DNA of 64,000 nucleotides from HKCCE3408 sp038530555 (GTDB taxonomy: Bacteria; Pseudomonadota; Alphaproteobacteria; Rhodobacterales; Rhodobacteraceae), in assembly GCA_038530555.1 (NCBI GenBank), contig JBCBCN010000003.1, forward strand, positions 62,001-126,000, read 5' to 3'. The notes beneath the pieces are model-generated. The model made no database searches. It was not told the DNA's origin and worked only from the letters and a program-made list of their open reading frames with translations. Every line of letters starts with the position of its first letter. Within the stretch, counting starts at the first letter, position 1. The translations under genes and the position numbers were made by a program. Below, piece by piece: positions 43,779 through 52,144 of this stretch.

Positions 43779-43855
43779 TGGTAGCGGAGGAGGGACTTGA
43801 ACCCCCGACACGCGGATTATGATTCCGCTGCTCTAACCAACTGAGCTACTCCGCC
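43779..43855 (-). tRNA. tRNA with CAT anticodon, probably elongator Met
   Basis: The 77-base cloverleaf includes an encoded CCA. The 5' acceptor is GGCGGAG, the D arm AGCTCAGTTGGTTAGAGC, the anticodon loop ATCATAA (CAT) with GCGGA/TCCGC stem, and the T arm GGGGGTTCAAGTCCCTC. The 1-72 pair would be G-U, unlike the C-A mismatch of initiator tRNA, so this is not fMet. Elongator Met is most likely. Ile2, whose CAT is modified to lysidine, is the alternative. Confidence 0.95.
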
Positions 43856-43891
43856 ACGCGGGCGGTGGGTACAGCCCGAAGCGGGGGCGCG

Positions 43892-45799
43892 TCAACTGGA
43901 AAGTGGTCGCCGCAACAGGTCCGCGCCCGAAATGGTCTCGCCGTCGAAATCTACCGCTTCAGCCGTGTAATTAAAGACATAGCGCGCCGCCACGGTGTCA
44001 CGCAGGCGCACACCGTCGGGCATCTCGCACAGCGTCAATCCCGCCGCCTCCGCCAGGATGTCCAGCACCCGCGCCCACCCCGCCTGATCGGGCCAGGCCG
44101 CGAGGTAATAATGCCCCGCCACACGGCAAAGCACCGCCCGCCCGTCCTCATCGCGAATCTGCGGCGTACCTGCCCCCTCCACGGTCTCGCGCCAACGTCC
44201 CACCGCCCCGCCCCCCTCCAGCGGAACCGTCATACCGGGCCGCAAGCTCTCGACCCGCACGACCTTGAGATCGCCGGGGCGCGGCACCGGCGGCATCCCC
44301 TCGGGGATCGCGCAATGCGGCGTCTTCGACCCAAAGCGCGGGCCCAGACACCTCACCACCCCAGACGTCTCAAGCCGCGCCAACAGGCCGTCCGGCGCAA
44401 TCTCCAAACCAGGCGCGAAGACCAGCGCGTAGCGGCTGAAATCCTCGCAATCGGCGGGCACGATATCGATGCTCTGCCCCTTCGCCCTCAGCGCACGGTA
44501 AAGCTCAAAGATCAGCTCGAAATAGTCGCATCCCTGGCCCTGGGGCTGGACTTCCCAGCTCCACAGGCTCGCATAATCAAAGATGATCGCCACCCGCGCC
44601 GCACTGGCCTCGATCTGCGAATGCTCGGCAATCTCACGGGCCACCTGTGCCGCCTCCGCCGCGCCTGGCGCCGGGACATCATCGGGCCGGTTCAGGCCGG
44701 TATGCATCTGCTCCTGACCAAAAGGCGCCTGACGCCAGCGGAAATAACAGACCGCCTCGGCCCCGTGGGCAAACGCCTCCCAGCTCCACAGGCGCACCAT
44801 CCCGGGCAGCGGCTCAGGGTTCGACGGCGCCCAGTTCACCGGGCCGGGCTGCTGCTCCATCACCCACCACCGCCCGCGCCCCACCGCACGGTAAAGGTCA
44901 TGGTGAAAGGCCTGAAAATCCGGATCGCCCTGGCGCGCATACCGGGCGCGATGGGCCTCATCGGCGGGCACGCGGTCCTCCAGAAAGCCCAAGGGATAGC
45001 TGTCCCAGGTCGCGATCTGCATCTGCGCGCCCAGCTCGAAATGGTCGAAATCCGTGATCCGCCCCATGTAATTATGACTGATCGGCGCATCGCTGAGCGG
45101 CGCAATCGCATCCACTTGCGCCTGATTGAACGCGGCCACTTCGTCCGAGACAAAGCGGCGAAAATCCAACTCGTGGGCCGGGTTACACTCCGTCACGGTC
45201 GGACGCGGCAGGTCGATCTGCGCGAAATCGCCGTACTCCATAGACCAAAAGACATTGCCCCAGGCGGCGTTCAGCGCCTCGATATGCCCATAACGACGCT
45301 CCAGCCATGCTACGAACGCCGCCGCGGCCGCGGGCGAGAAAGACCGCGCATGCCCGTGACAGCCATATTCATTGTCGATCTGCCAGGCGCCCAGAGCAGC
45401 GTGCCGCCCATAGCGATCGGCCAATCGCCCGGCCATTTCAGCCGCATCCGCGCGGTATCCACCATGGGAAAAGCAGTAATGCCGACGGCTGCCAAACCCC
45501 AAGACCCGGCCCTCCGGCGTCACCGGGCAAAGGTCGGGATACCGATCAAGCATCCAGCGCGGTGGCGTCGCGCTCGGCGTCCCCAAGACGATCTTCAACC
45601 CCGCTTCAGCCAACACGTCGACGGCACGGTCGAGCCAGTCAAAGCGAAACTCCCCGGGGCTCGGCTCCAACCGGCTCCAGGCAAACTCCCCGATCCTGAC
45701 CCAGGTCAGGCCCATATCCGCCATCCGCCGCGCGTCCTCGGGCCACATCACCTCGGGCCAATGCTCGGGATAGTAACAAACGCCCAAGGCCCGTTTCAC
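43892..45799 (-). CDS. GH42 beta-galactosidase
   Basis: This 635-residue glycoside hydrolase has a TIM barrel starting LGVCYYPEHWPEVMWPEDAR. The acid/base glutamate is E144 in WQIDNEYG and the nucleophile is E315 in WWVMEQQPG. A trimerisation-type domain and a small C-terminal beta domain follow. It should release galactose from beta-galactosides in the cytoplasm. It is the last gene of the galactoside operon and overlaps the lactonase gene by ATGA. It has no signal peptide. Length is slightly short for the family but complete. Confidence 0.92.
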   Translation of the reverse strand: MKRALGVCYYPEHWPEVMWPEDARRMADMGLTWVRIGEFAWSRLEPSPGEFRFDWLDRAVDVLAEAGLKIVLGTPSATPPRWMLDRYPDLCPVTPEGRVLGFGSRRHYCFSHGGYRADAAEMAGRLADRYGRHAALGAWQIDNEYGCHGHARSFSPAAAAAFVAWLERRYGHIEALNAAWGNVFWSMEYGDFAQIDLPRPTVTECNPAHELDFRRFVSDEVAAFNQAQVDAIAPLSDAPISHNYMGRITDFDHFELGAQMQIATWDSYPLGFLEDRVPADEAHRARYARQGDPDFQAFHHDLYRAVGRGRWWVMEQQPGPVNWAPSNPEPLPGMVRLWSWEAFAHGAEAVCYFRWRQAPFGQEQMHTGLNRPDDVPAPGAAEAAQVAREIAEHSQIEASAARVAIIFDYASLWSWEVQPQGQGCDYFELIFELYRALRAKGQSIDIVPADCEDFSRYALVFAPGLEIAPDGLLARLETSGVVRCLGPRFGSKTPHCAIPEGMPPVPRPGDLKVVRVESLRPGMTVPLEGGGAVGRWRETVEGAGTPQIRDEDGRAVLCRVAGHYYLAAWPDQAGWARVLDILAEAAGLTLCEMPDGVRLRDTVAARYVFNYTAEAVDFDGETISGADLLRRPLSS

Positions 45800-46647
45800 A
45801 GGATCACCCGGTGCTCAGCTTGCCCGCGCGCGGGGACCTTGGCGCGATAGGTTTGCCCGTCTTGCTCCGTGACAGCGCCGCCACGCCCCTGGCGGGCGGT
45901 GGTGACGTAAAGCTCACCGAAATCAACACCACCGAAAGCGGGGCAAGATGCATGCAGCCCAGGCACTGCGACTTCTTCTATAAAATCTCCGCTCGGCCCA
46001 TAACACGCCACGCGACCCGCGCCCCATTGCGCCATCCACATCCGGCCCGCGGCATCCACCACGGCTCCGTCCGGATGCAAACCCTCACCGCTCAGATCGA
46101 CAAACACCTCCGGCGCACCTTGGGGCCAGCCCTCGGCATCCAAACCGACTTTCCAGACAGTGTTTGCGGCAGTATCCGCGAAATAGGCCAAGTCGCCGGA
46201 GGGTGCAAAACAGATCGCATTCGGGATCGTGATCGGCGCGAACAATTGGCGCAACTCACCGCAATAAAAGCGATAAATCGCGCCCGCGTCCTGTTCCGCC
46301 TGCTTACCCATCGTCCCAATCCAAAACCCACCCTGCGGATCAGCGCGGCCATCGTTGGAGCGGGTAATCGGATTGTCGGCCTCAAGATCTTCTATATGAA
46401 TTGCGGCCCCAGTCTCGACATTGAACTGGATCAAATCCCGCTCAGTCGCGATCAAAAGCAGCTCCGCATCGATCCACCCCGCTGCCGAGACATGTCGGTC
46501 GAACTGCCAGGTCTTCTCCGCGCCATCCCGCTGCGACAAAAGCTGTTTGCGCATGATGTCGAACCAGAAAAGCTGAGCCCGCTCCGGGTGCCACAGCGGC
46601 CCCTCGCCTAGGACGCAGGCCCGCGCATCGAAGGTCTCGGCCCTCAT
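45796..46647 (-). CDS. SMP-30/gluconolactonase-type sugar lactonase
   Basis: This 283-residue six-bladed propeller has metal ligands in VLGEGPLWHP, ITRSNDGRADPQGGFWIGTM and DGAVVDAAGRMW. The family opens sugar lactones. In this operon it should hydrolyse galactonolactone to galactonate after the sugar dehydrogenase. ATGA overlaps bind it to the aldolase gene upstream and the GH42 gene downstream. Confidence 0.9.
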   Translation of the reverse strand: MRAETFDARACVLGEGPLWHPERAQLFWFDIMRKQLLSQRDGAEKTWQFDRHVSAAGWIDAELLLIATERDLIQFNVETGAAIHIEDLEADNPITRSNDGRADPQGGFWIGTMGKQAEQDAGAIYRFYCGELRQLFAPITIPNAICFAPSGDLAYFADTAANTVWKVGLDAEGWPQGAPEVFVDLSGEGLHPDGAVVDAAGRMWMAQWGAGRVACYGPSGDFIEEVAVPGLHASCPAFGGVDFGELYVTTARQGRGGAVTEQDGQTYRAKVPARGQAEHRVIL

Positions 46648-47261
46648 GCCGCCCGGCTCAGCGCCGCGTCATAGGCCGCCACAATGGGGTCAGCCCGCGC
46701 TGCGACCTCCGCCGCTGTCAGACCCGGCTTGTAAAGGGCTGAGCCGATGCCAAAGCCATCGGCGCTGGCCTGGATCCATTCGGCGAAATTCTCCGCTCCG
46801 ACCCCGCCGACCATGAAGACCCGCACGCCTGTCGGAAGGACGGCACGGATCGCGCGCAGACCCTCCAAACCCATCAGAAAACTGGGAAACACCTTCAAGC
46901 CATCGGCCCCAGCGCCCAAGGCTGCGAAGCACTCCGTCGGTGTCAGAACTCCGGGAAAGCTCTGCATATTGAGCGCCTTAGTGCGTGCGATCACCTCCGT
47001 GTTGCAATTGGGCGAGACGATCAACCGCCCGCCCACCTTCGCCACACGCTCCACGTCACCGGGGTTCAAAACCGTGCCCGCCCCGATCAAGGCCCGGTCT
47101 CCAAACTTGCGGGCCAGGATCTCAATGCTGTCGAACGGGTCGGGCGAATTGAGCGGCACTTCGATCTGCGTGATCCCGGCGCCCAGCAGCGCGTCACCGA
47201 TCTCCGCCGCCTCGGGCGGTCGGATGCCGCGCAAGATCGCGATGAGGTTACGCTCGCTCAA
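46644..47261 (-). CDS. dgoA: 2-dehydro-3-deoxy-6-phosphogalactonate aldolase
   Basis: This 205-residue class I aldolase of the KDPG/KDPGal family splits the phosphorylated keto-deoxy acid into pyruvate and glyceraldehyde 3-phosphate. The Schiff-base lysine is K123 in DGLKVFPS and the catalytic glutamate is E34 in ITQIEVPLNS. Coupling by ATGA to the DgoK-like kinase gene supports the galactose isomer rather than gluconate. Length is normal. Confidence 0.9.
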   Translation of the reverse strand: MSERNLIAILRGIRPPEAAEIGDALLGAGITQIEVPLNSPDPFDSIEILARKFGDRALIGAGTVLNPGDVERVAKVGGRLIVSPNCNTEVIARTKALNMQSFPGVLTPTECFAALGAGADGLKVFPSFLMGLEGLRAIRAVLPTGVRVFMVGGVGAENFAEWIQASADGFGIGSALYKPGLTAAEVAARADPIVAAYDAALSRAA

Positions 47262-48178
47262 GAGGCGGTCTCCGACAGCGTGGCATAGACCGCCGCCAGG
47301 CCCAGCCGGGCGATTGCGCTACCGTCATGCTGGCTCGGTGCCAGGCCCTGACTGCTGAGCGCGGCCGCGTAGGTCTCGGTCAAATCTTCGGCCCCGATGA
47401 CGGCCACATCCTGGCCCAGCCAATAGGGTCGGCTCGCCGCAAGCTCCGCCCCAATCAGCAGGCCCGACAGGCGTGACCGCGCCGTGACCGGATCCAAATT
47501 GTTGAGCACCGCATCCGCGCGAATGCCGAACAGCGCGTGGGCTACCCGCTCGGGCCGCGACAAGGTCTCCGCCACTGCTTCCGAGAATGCCGCCTCATCG
47601 CGCCCCTGCTGCGCGATCGAGTGCTGCAGGACGCTCGACTGCGACAGCAGCGAGAACAACTCGCCCGACATAAAAGTCTGAAAACTCACGACTTCCCCGG
47701 CACTCACCCGCACCCATTTGCTATGCGTCCCCGGCAGGCAAATCACCCCGTCAAAGTCCGGCTGCGCCACCAGAAAGCCCGCGATCTGGGTCTCCTCGCC
47801 GCGCATCACATCGGCCGGTTTCTCCTGTGACAGGCCCGGCAGAATGGCCAGACGGATGCTCGCCGCCGTGCCCGTGACCGCATGGGGCTGAAGCGCGCGG
47901 GGCTGCGTGGGCACCGGCACATAAGGCACCTCGCGCCACCCCTGACGCGCGCCGACCATCCCGCAGGCCAGGACCGGAACTGCCGGCCGATCAAGCCATG
48001 GCGCGATCAACGTCAGCAGCGTCGGCTCAAATTCACCGCGCGCGAGCTTGCCCATGCCAAGCTCGGACACCGCCTCGCCAAGAACCGCGCCAGCCTCGCT
48101 CATCGCCCAGGCCCGCAGACGCGACGTGCCCCAATCGACCGCGATCCAATCCGCCCGCCCGTTCAAACCAACACTCAT
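47258..48178 (-). CDS. dgoK: 2-dehydro-3-deoxygalactonokinase
   Basis: This 306-residue sugar-acid kinase of the ASKHA fold phosphorylates 2-keto-3-deoxygalactonate. The N-terminal phosphate loop is IAVDWGTSRLRAW, and the region LPGTHSKWV is typical of DgoK. The open frame extends to 48613, but ATG 48178 overlaps the stop of the SDR gene (ATGA) and starts the conserved sequence. It is flanked by the aldolase and dehydrogenase of the same pathway. Confidence 0.9.
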   Translation of the reverse strand: MSVGLNGRADWIAVDWGTSRLRAWAMSEAGAVLGEAVSELGMGKLARGEFEPTLLTLIAPWLDRPAVPVLACGMVGARQGWREVPYVPVPTQPRALQPHAVTGTAASIRLAILPGLSQEKPADVMRGEETQIAGFLVAQPDFDGVICLPGTHSKWVRVSAGEVVSFQTFMSGELFSLLSQSSVLQHSIAQQGRDEAAFSEAVAETLSRPERVAHALFGIRADAVLNNLDPVTARSRLSGLLIGAELAASRPYWLGQDVAVIGAEDLTETYAAALSSQGLAPSQHDGSAIARLGLAAVYATLSETAS

Positions 48179-48939
48179 CCCGTCACCACCACACCGCCAT
48201 CGATGACAAGCGCTTGGCCCGTCATCATCCGGCTCGCGCGGGAGGCCAAAAACAGCGCGCCACCGACGATATCTTCGGGCTCCAGATGCTCTTTCAGGCA
48301 TTGCCGCTCCAGATGCGCCGCCAAGGCATCCGGATCGGCCCATTGATCCAGCTGCTTCTGCGTCATCACCCAACCCGGCATCAACGCATTCACCCGGATC
48401 TTGTCCGGCCCAAACTCCCGGGCCAGCGCGCGGCTCATCGCGGTGATCCCGCCATTCGCAGTCGCATACGAGGGATAGCCCGCATTCCCCATCATGTAGC
48501 TGATCGAGGAAAAGTTCACGATTGCCCCACCGCCCAGCTCCTGCATCCCGGCCATTACGGCCTGGCAGGCAAAGAAATACGCCTTCAGGTTGATCGACTG
48601 GGACCAATCCCAAAACGCCTCGTCCACCTCCTCGGTGCTGTGGCGTTGGTCATTGGCAGCGTTGTTGACCAAGACTTCTATCGGCCCATGCGCGGCCGCC
48701 GCTTCATCAATACAGGCCTTCAGCCGCGCTGTATCGGTGATGTCGCATTGCAGATAAAGCGGCGCGCGCCCCGTCGTCTGCGCCATCTGGTCGCAAAACG
48801 CGCTCGCGTCCGAACGCTGCACGAAGGCCACCCGCGCGCCCTGGCGCAAGAACCCCTCCGTCAAGGCCGCACCGATGCCGGAACCGCCCCCGGTGATGAA
48901 AACCGAGCGGTCCTGCAAGTCGGAATAGGTCGCGCTCAT
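48175..48939 (-). CDS. SDR, probable sugar dehydrogenase, catalytic Lys replaced by Asn
   Basis: This 254-residue short-chain dehydrogenase has TGGGSGIG and NNAAN motifs. The catalytic region has S145 and Y158, but the lysine of YxxxK is Asn (N162, in SYATANGG). The operon position predicts oxidation of galactose (or arabinose/fucose) to the lactone. Loss of the lysine would normally impair catalysis, so its activity needs direct test. ATG 48939 overlaps the GH4 stop (ATGA). A longer frame to 48963 is less likely. Confidence 0.82.
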   Translation of the reverse strand: MSATYSDLQDRSVFITGGGSGIGAALTEGFLRQGARVAFVQRSDASAFCDQMAQTTGRAPLYLQCDITDTARLKACIDEAAAAHGPIEVLVNNAANDQRHSTEEVDEAFWDWSQSINLKAYFFACQAVMAGMQELGGGAIVNFSSISYMMGNAGYPSYATANGGITAMSRALAREFGPDKIRVNALMPGWVMTQKQLDQWADPDALAAHLERQCLKEHLEPEDIVGGALFLASRASRMMTGQALVIDGGVVVTG

Positions 48940-50276
48940 GCGGCCCTCGCCGAGCGGCACCATTCCGGCAACATCGCACCATGGGCTTCGATCAAATCAT
49001 CTATAAGATTGCGGATCTGCCGCAAATCAAGCTCCGCCGCCGTGTGCGGATCGAAATAGGCGGCGTGATAGATATGCTCGCGGCTTTCCTCAAGCAGCGC
49101 GCGAACCACCAGTTCCTGCACGTTGATCTGCGTGCGCATGAGCGCAATCAGTTGCGGCGGGATATCCCCCACCACTGTCGGCTGCAGGCCGTTGCTATCC
49201 ACCAAGGTCGGCGTCTCAACCACCGCGCCCAGGGGCAGCTGCGGGATCTGCCCGCGATTGGGCAAGTTGCCAGTGATCGTAATCGGCCGGTCGGTCACAA
49301 TCGCATTCATCAGCTCAGCCGCAAACTCATGGCTCTTCTCAACGGCCACATCGCTCGTCGCGCGCAACGCCTCCGCCTGGCCCTGCCAATCCGCGATCTG
49401 CTCAACACAGCGTTGCGGATACTCATCCAGCGGGACCGCAAATTCTTCTATAAGATCATCGCGGCCATCCTTGATGAACCAGGGCACATATTCCGCGAAA
49501 TGCTCTGAGCTTTCGGTGCAGAAATAGCCCAGATGCTCCATCACCTCATAACGCACCTTATTGGCGCAACGCGGCATCAAAAGCGGCGGCTTGGGCAGAC
49601 GACCGGCGCGATATCCCTCTCGCAGGCGCGGGTAAAGCGACTGCCCGCCATGCTCGAAATCTAGGAAAAACGCCACATGGTTGACGCCCGCCACCCTGTG
49701 CCGGATCTCATCCTTCGGCAGGTCAAGATCATGCGCGATCTCTTCCACGGTATTCTGCACCGAATGGCACAGACCCACGGTTTTGACGTGGGGAAATCGC
49801 TCAGCCAGGGCCCAGGTGTTGATCGCCATCGGATTAACGTATTGCAGCATCAGCGCATCGGGGCAGAGCCGCGCCATGTCCTCGGCCAAAGCCCAAAGAT
49901 GCGGCACCGTGCGAAGGCCACGCATGATACCGCCCACGCCCAGAGTGTCGGCGATGGTCTGGCGCAGGCCATAGCGCTTCGGGATGTCGAAATCGATCAC
50001 GGTCGAGGGCTTAAAGCCGCCGATCTGGAAGGCCACGACGACAAAATCGGCACCCTCCAAGGCCCGCGCGCGCTCAGTCGTCATCGAAACCGTCGCGCCG
50101 GTGCCCATAGCGGCGATCATCTTTCGCACGAGCAGCGCGGACTCTTCCAACCGCGCCGCGTCGATATCCATTAAGGCGATCTCTGCATCGGCGAGTGCGG
50201 GAAAGTGCAGCATATCGCCCACGATATTCTTCATGAAAATCGTCGACCCGGCACCGATAAAAGCGAGTTTCACCAT
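48936..50276 (-). CDS. melA: GH4 alpha-galactosidase (MelA-type)
   Basis: This 446-residue NAD- and metal-dependent hydrolase of family GH4 has the N-terminal dinucleotide site LAFIGAGSTIFMKN. The metal-binding cysteine is C170 in GLCHSVQN, with a histidine at H200 in GVNHVAFF. The NPMAIN motif sits at 148-153. These fit alpha-galactosidases of the MelA branch, cleaving melibiose- or raffinose-type substrates after import. It lies three bases after the MalG-like permease stop. GH4 alpha-glucosidases and glucuronidases are alternatives. Confidence 0.88.
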   Translation of the reverse strand: MVKLAFIGAGSTIFMKNIVGDMLHFPALADAEIALMDIDAARLEESALLVRKMIAAMGTGATVSMTTERARALEGADFVVVAFQIGGFKPSTVIDFDIPKRYGLRQTIADTLGVGGIMRGLRTVPHLWALAEDMARLCPDALMLQYVNPMAINTWALAERFPHVKTVGLCHSVQNTVEEIAHDLDLPKDEIRHRVAGVNHVAFFLDFEHGGQSLYPRLREGYRAGRLPKPPLLMPRCANKVRYEVMEHLGYFCTESSEHFAEYVPWFIKDGRDDLIEEFAVPLDEYPQRCVEQIADWQGQAEALRATSDVAVEKSHEFAAELMNAIVTDRPITITGNLPNRGQIPQLPLGAVVETPTLVDSNGLQPTVVGDIPPQLIALMRTQINVQELVVRALLEESREHIYHAAYFDPHTAAELDLRQIRNLIDDLIEAHGAMLPEWCRSARAA

Positions 50277-50279
50277 GGG

Positions 50280-51128
50280 CTATTTCACAGCTCCGAGGGT
50301 TAGGCCGGCGATGAAATGACGCTGCATCGCAAAAAACATCACCACTGGCGGAATGGCCGCCACAATCGAGCCCGCGCTCATCAGATGATATTGCGCGACA
50401 AACTGCGAATTGAACGCGTTAATCCCCGCTGTCACCGGCTGCGTATCGGGCCCCTGGGTCAGCACAATCGCCCAGAAGTAATCGTTCCAGATAAAGGTGA
50501 AGATCAGGACCGATAGTGCCGCAATCGCCGGGCGCATCAATGGCAGGACGACATACCAGAAGATGCGCCATTCCGCGACACCTTCCACCCGCGCCGCCTC
50601 GATCAATTCGTAAGGCAATGCCCGGATGAAGTTGCGCATAAAGAGCGTGCAGAAGCCAGTTTGAAACGCGATGTGAAATAGCACAAGGCCCAGTTTGGTA
50701 TCATAAAGACCTATGCCCACAGTCAGATCACGCACCGGCACCATCAAGATTTGGAACGGCACGAAATTCCCGGCGATGAACATGAAAAAGATCAGCAGGT
50801 TCCCGCGAAACCGATAAATCCCAAGGGCAAAGCCGGTCATACAGCTCAGCGCCACAGCGCCAATCACCGTAGGCACGGTGATAAAGACCGAATTGACCAA
50901 ATAGCGCGGCATATCACTGTCGAAAAAGACGCGCCCGTAATTGGTGAAAAACTCAAACGACGACGGCACGCCCCAGTAATTGCCCGCCGCGAAATCCGAA
51001 AATGGCCGGATCGAGAACAGCGCGACGGCAATCAGCGGCAAAAGCCACAGGATCAGAACCAGGGGCAACAGCGATTGATACGCGAACTGCGCCTGCGATG
51101 AGCGTTTTTGGATCGGCGTCGGAAACAT
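50280..51128 (-). CDS. Sugar ABC transporter permease (MalG type)
   Basis: This 282-residue inner-membrane permease has six predicted membrane segments. The EAA loop that contacts the ATPase is ELIEAARVEGVAEWRIFWYV. ATG 51128 is selected because GAGG lies eight bases before it and it begins two bases after the stop of the MalF-like gene. It forms the translocation pore with that protein for a galactoside. Confidence 0.92.
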   Translation of the reverse strand: MFPTPIQKRSSQAQFAYQSLLPLVLILWLLPLIAVALFSIRPFSDFAAGNYWGVPSSFEFFTNYGRVFFDSDMPRYLVNSVFITVPTVIGAVALSCMTGFALGIYRFRGNLLIFFMFIAGNFVPFQILMVPVRDLTVGIGLYDTKLGLVLFHIAFQTGFCTLFMRNFIRALPYELIEAARVEGVAEWRIFWYVVLPLMRPAIAALSVLIFTFIWNDYFWAIVLTQGPDTQPVTAGINAFNSQFVAQYHLMSAGSIVAAIPPVVMFFAMQRHFIAGLTLGAVK

Positions 51129-51130
51129 CT

Positions 51131-52063
51131 CTACCGCCTCGCCTGCTGTTCGTCGCTCCACATCTGCCAAAGGAAATAGGCGATGAAGATCAACATGATA
51201 AGAAAGAGGACAACGGCAATGGCTGAGCCATACCCCATGCGGAACCCAAACTCGCCCAGCGCCTTTTCGAACATGTAAAAGCTCAAGACACGGGTTGAGC
51301 CAAAAGGCCCACCATTCGTCATGATCGAAATCAAATCGAACGAGCGTAATGCCCCGATGATCGTCACAACAAAGGCGATAAACGTCGCGGGTTTAAGCTG
51401 CGGCAGCACCACGAACCAAAGCATTTTCCAACCCTTGGCGCCATCCAAACGCCCAGCCTCGATCTGTTCGGGATCCACCGCGTTGAGACCGGTCAGGTAC
51501 AGGATCATGCAATAGGCCGTCTGCGGCCAAAGCCCCGCCGCAATGATGCCGTAGGTGGCCATCGTCGGGTCTCCCAGCACATTCAGTGGCTCAATTCCAA
51601 AGATGGCTAGAAATCCGTTCAGCAGGCCTTCACGCGGCAAATAAAACCACGAAAAAACGAGGCCCACGACGACCTGGCTGAGGACAAAGGGAAAAAAGAA
51701 AAGCGATTTATAAAGCCGAATGCCCGCCACGGTCTGATTGAGAAACAGCGCGATAAACAGGCCAAGCGGAATGGCCAGAAGATAAAGCAAAAGCCACTTA
51801 AGATTGTTCCAAAGCGAAATCTCGAAATTTCGGTCTGTCGCTAGTTCCTGGTAATTACGCAGCCCGACATATTCCGCCGCACCAAGGCCATCCCACTCAT
51901 AAAGCGAGATATTGAAGGACTGAAAGATCGGGATGATCACATAGACCAGAAAAAACAGCAGGCCCGGCAAAAGAAACAAAATCGGCGTGACCGTCATCCG
52001 GTTTCGCTGCAACCAGGTTTGGCGCTGCGACAGGGCTTCGAAATCTGCGGTCGCGGTGGCCAT
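51131..52063 (-). CDS. Sugar ABC transporter permease (MalF type)
   Basis: This 310-residue permease has six membrane segments, beginning VTPILFLLPGLLFFLVYVII. The EAA-type loop reads EQIEAGRLDGAKGWKMLWFV. It partners the MalG-like permease encoded next and the ATPase encoded beyond the IclR regulator. A hairpin in the leader between the binding-protein gene and this gene may reduce its expression relative to the binding protein. Confidence 0.92.
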   Translation of the reverse strand: MATATADFEALSQRQTWLQRNRMTVTPILFLLPGLLFFLVYVIIPIFQSFNISLYEWDGLGAAEYVGLRNYQELATDRNFEISLWNNLKWLLLYLLAIPLGLFIALFLNQTVAGIRLYKSLFFFPFVLSQVVVGLVFSWFYLPREGLLNGFLAIFGIEPLNVLGDPTMATYGIIAAGLWPQTAYCMILYLTGLNAVDPEQIEAGRLDGAKGWKMLWFVVLPQLKPATFIAFVVTIIGALRSFDLISIMTNGGPFGSTRVLSFYMFEKALGEFGFRMGYGSAIAVVLFLIMLIFIAYFLWQMWSDEQQARR

Positions 52064-52097
52064 TGCTCACCCCCAGGCGCTGTGGACTCTAAGGAAA

Positions 52098-52130
52098 GGC
52101 GCACCCCGAGGCCGTAGCCCGGGATGCGCC
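52098..52130 (-). promoter_or_regulatory. Hairpin between the binding-protein and permease genes
   Basis: GGCGCA and TGCGCC, with inner CCC/GGG pairs, form a stable stem between the two genes. Such hairpins often lie after ABC binding-protein genes, where they lower downstream transcription or protect the upstream mRNA. There is no T-run, so attenuation rather than full termination is likely. Confidence 0.5.
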
Positions 52131-52144
52131 GATCAGATCAGGGA

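Noticed and set aside
43865..45850. Long plus-strand frame of 661 codons opposite the GH42 gene
   Set aside because: It mirrors the minus-strand GH42 gene, is extremely Arg/Pro/His-rich, has no domain and no ribosome site. The GH42 frame has both catalytic glutamates.
47258..48613. Full 451-codon frame as the galactonokinase
   Set aside because: The first 145 codons overlap the SDR gene on the same strand and have no conserved sequence. The ATG at 48178 forms an ATGA junction and begins the family match.
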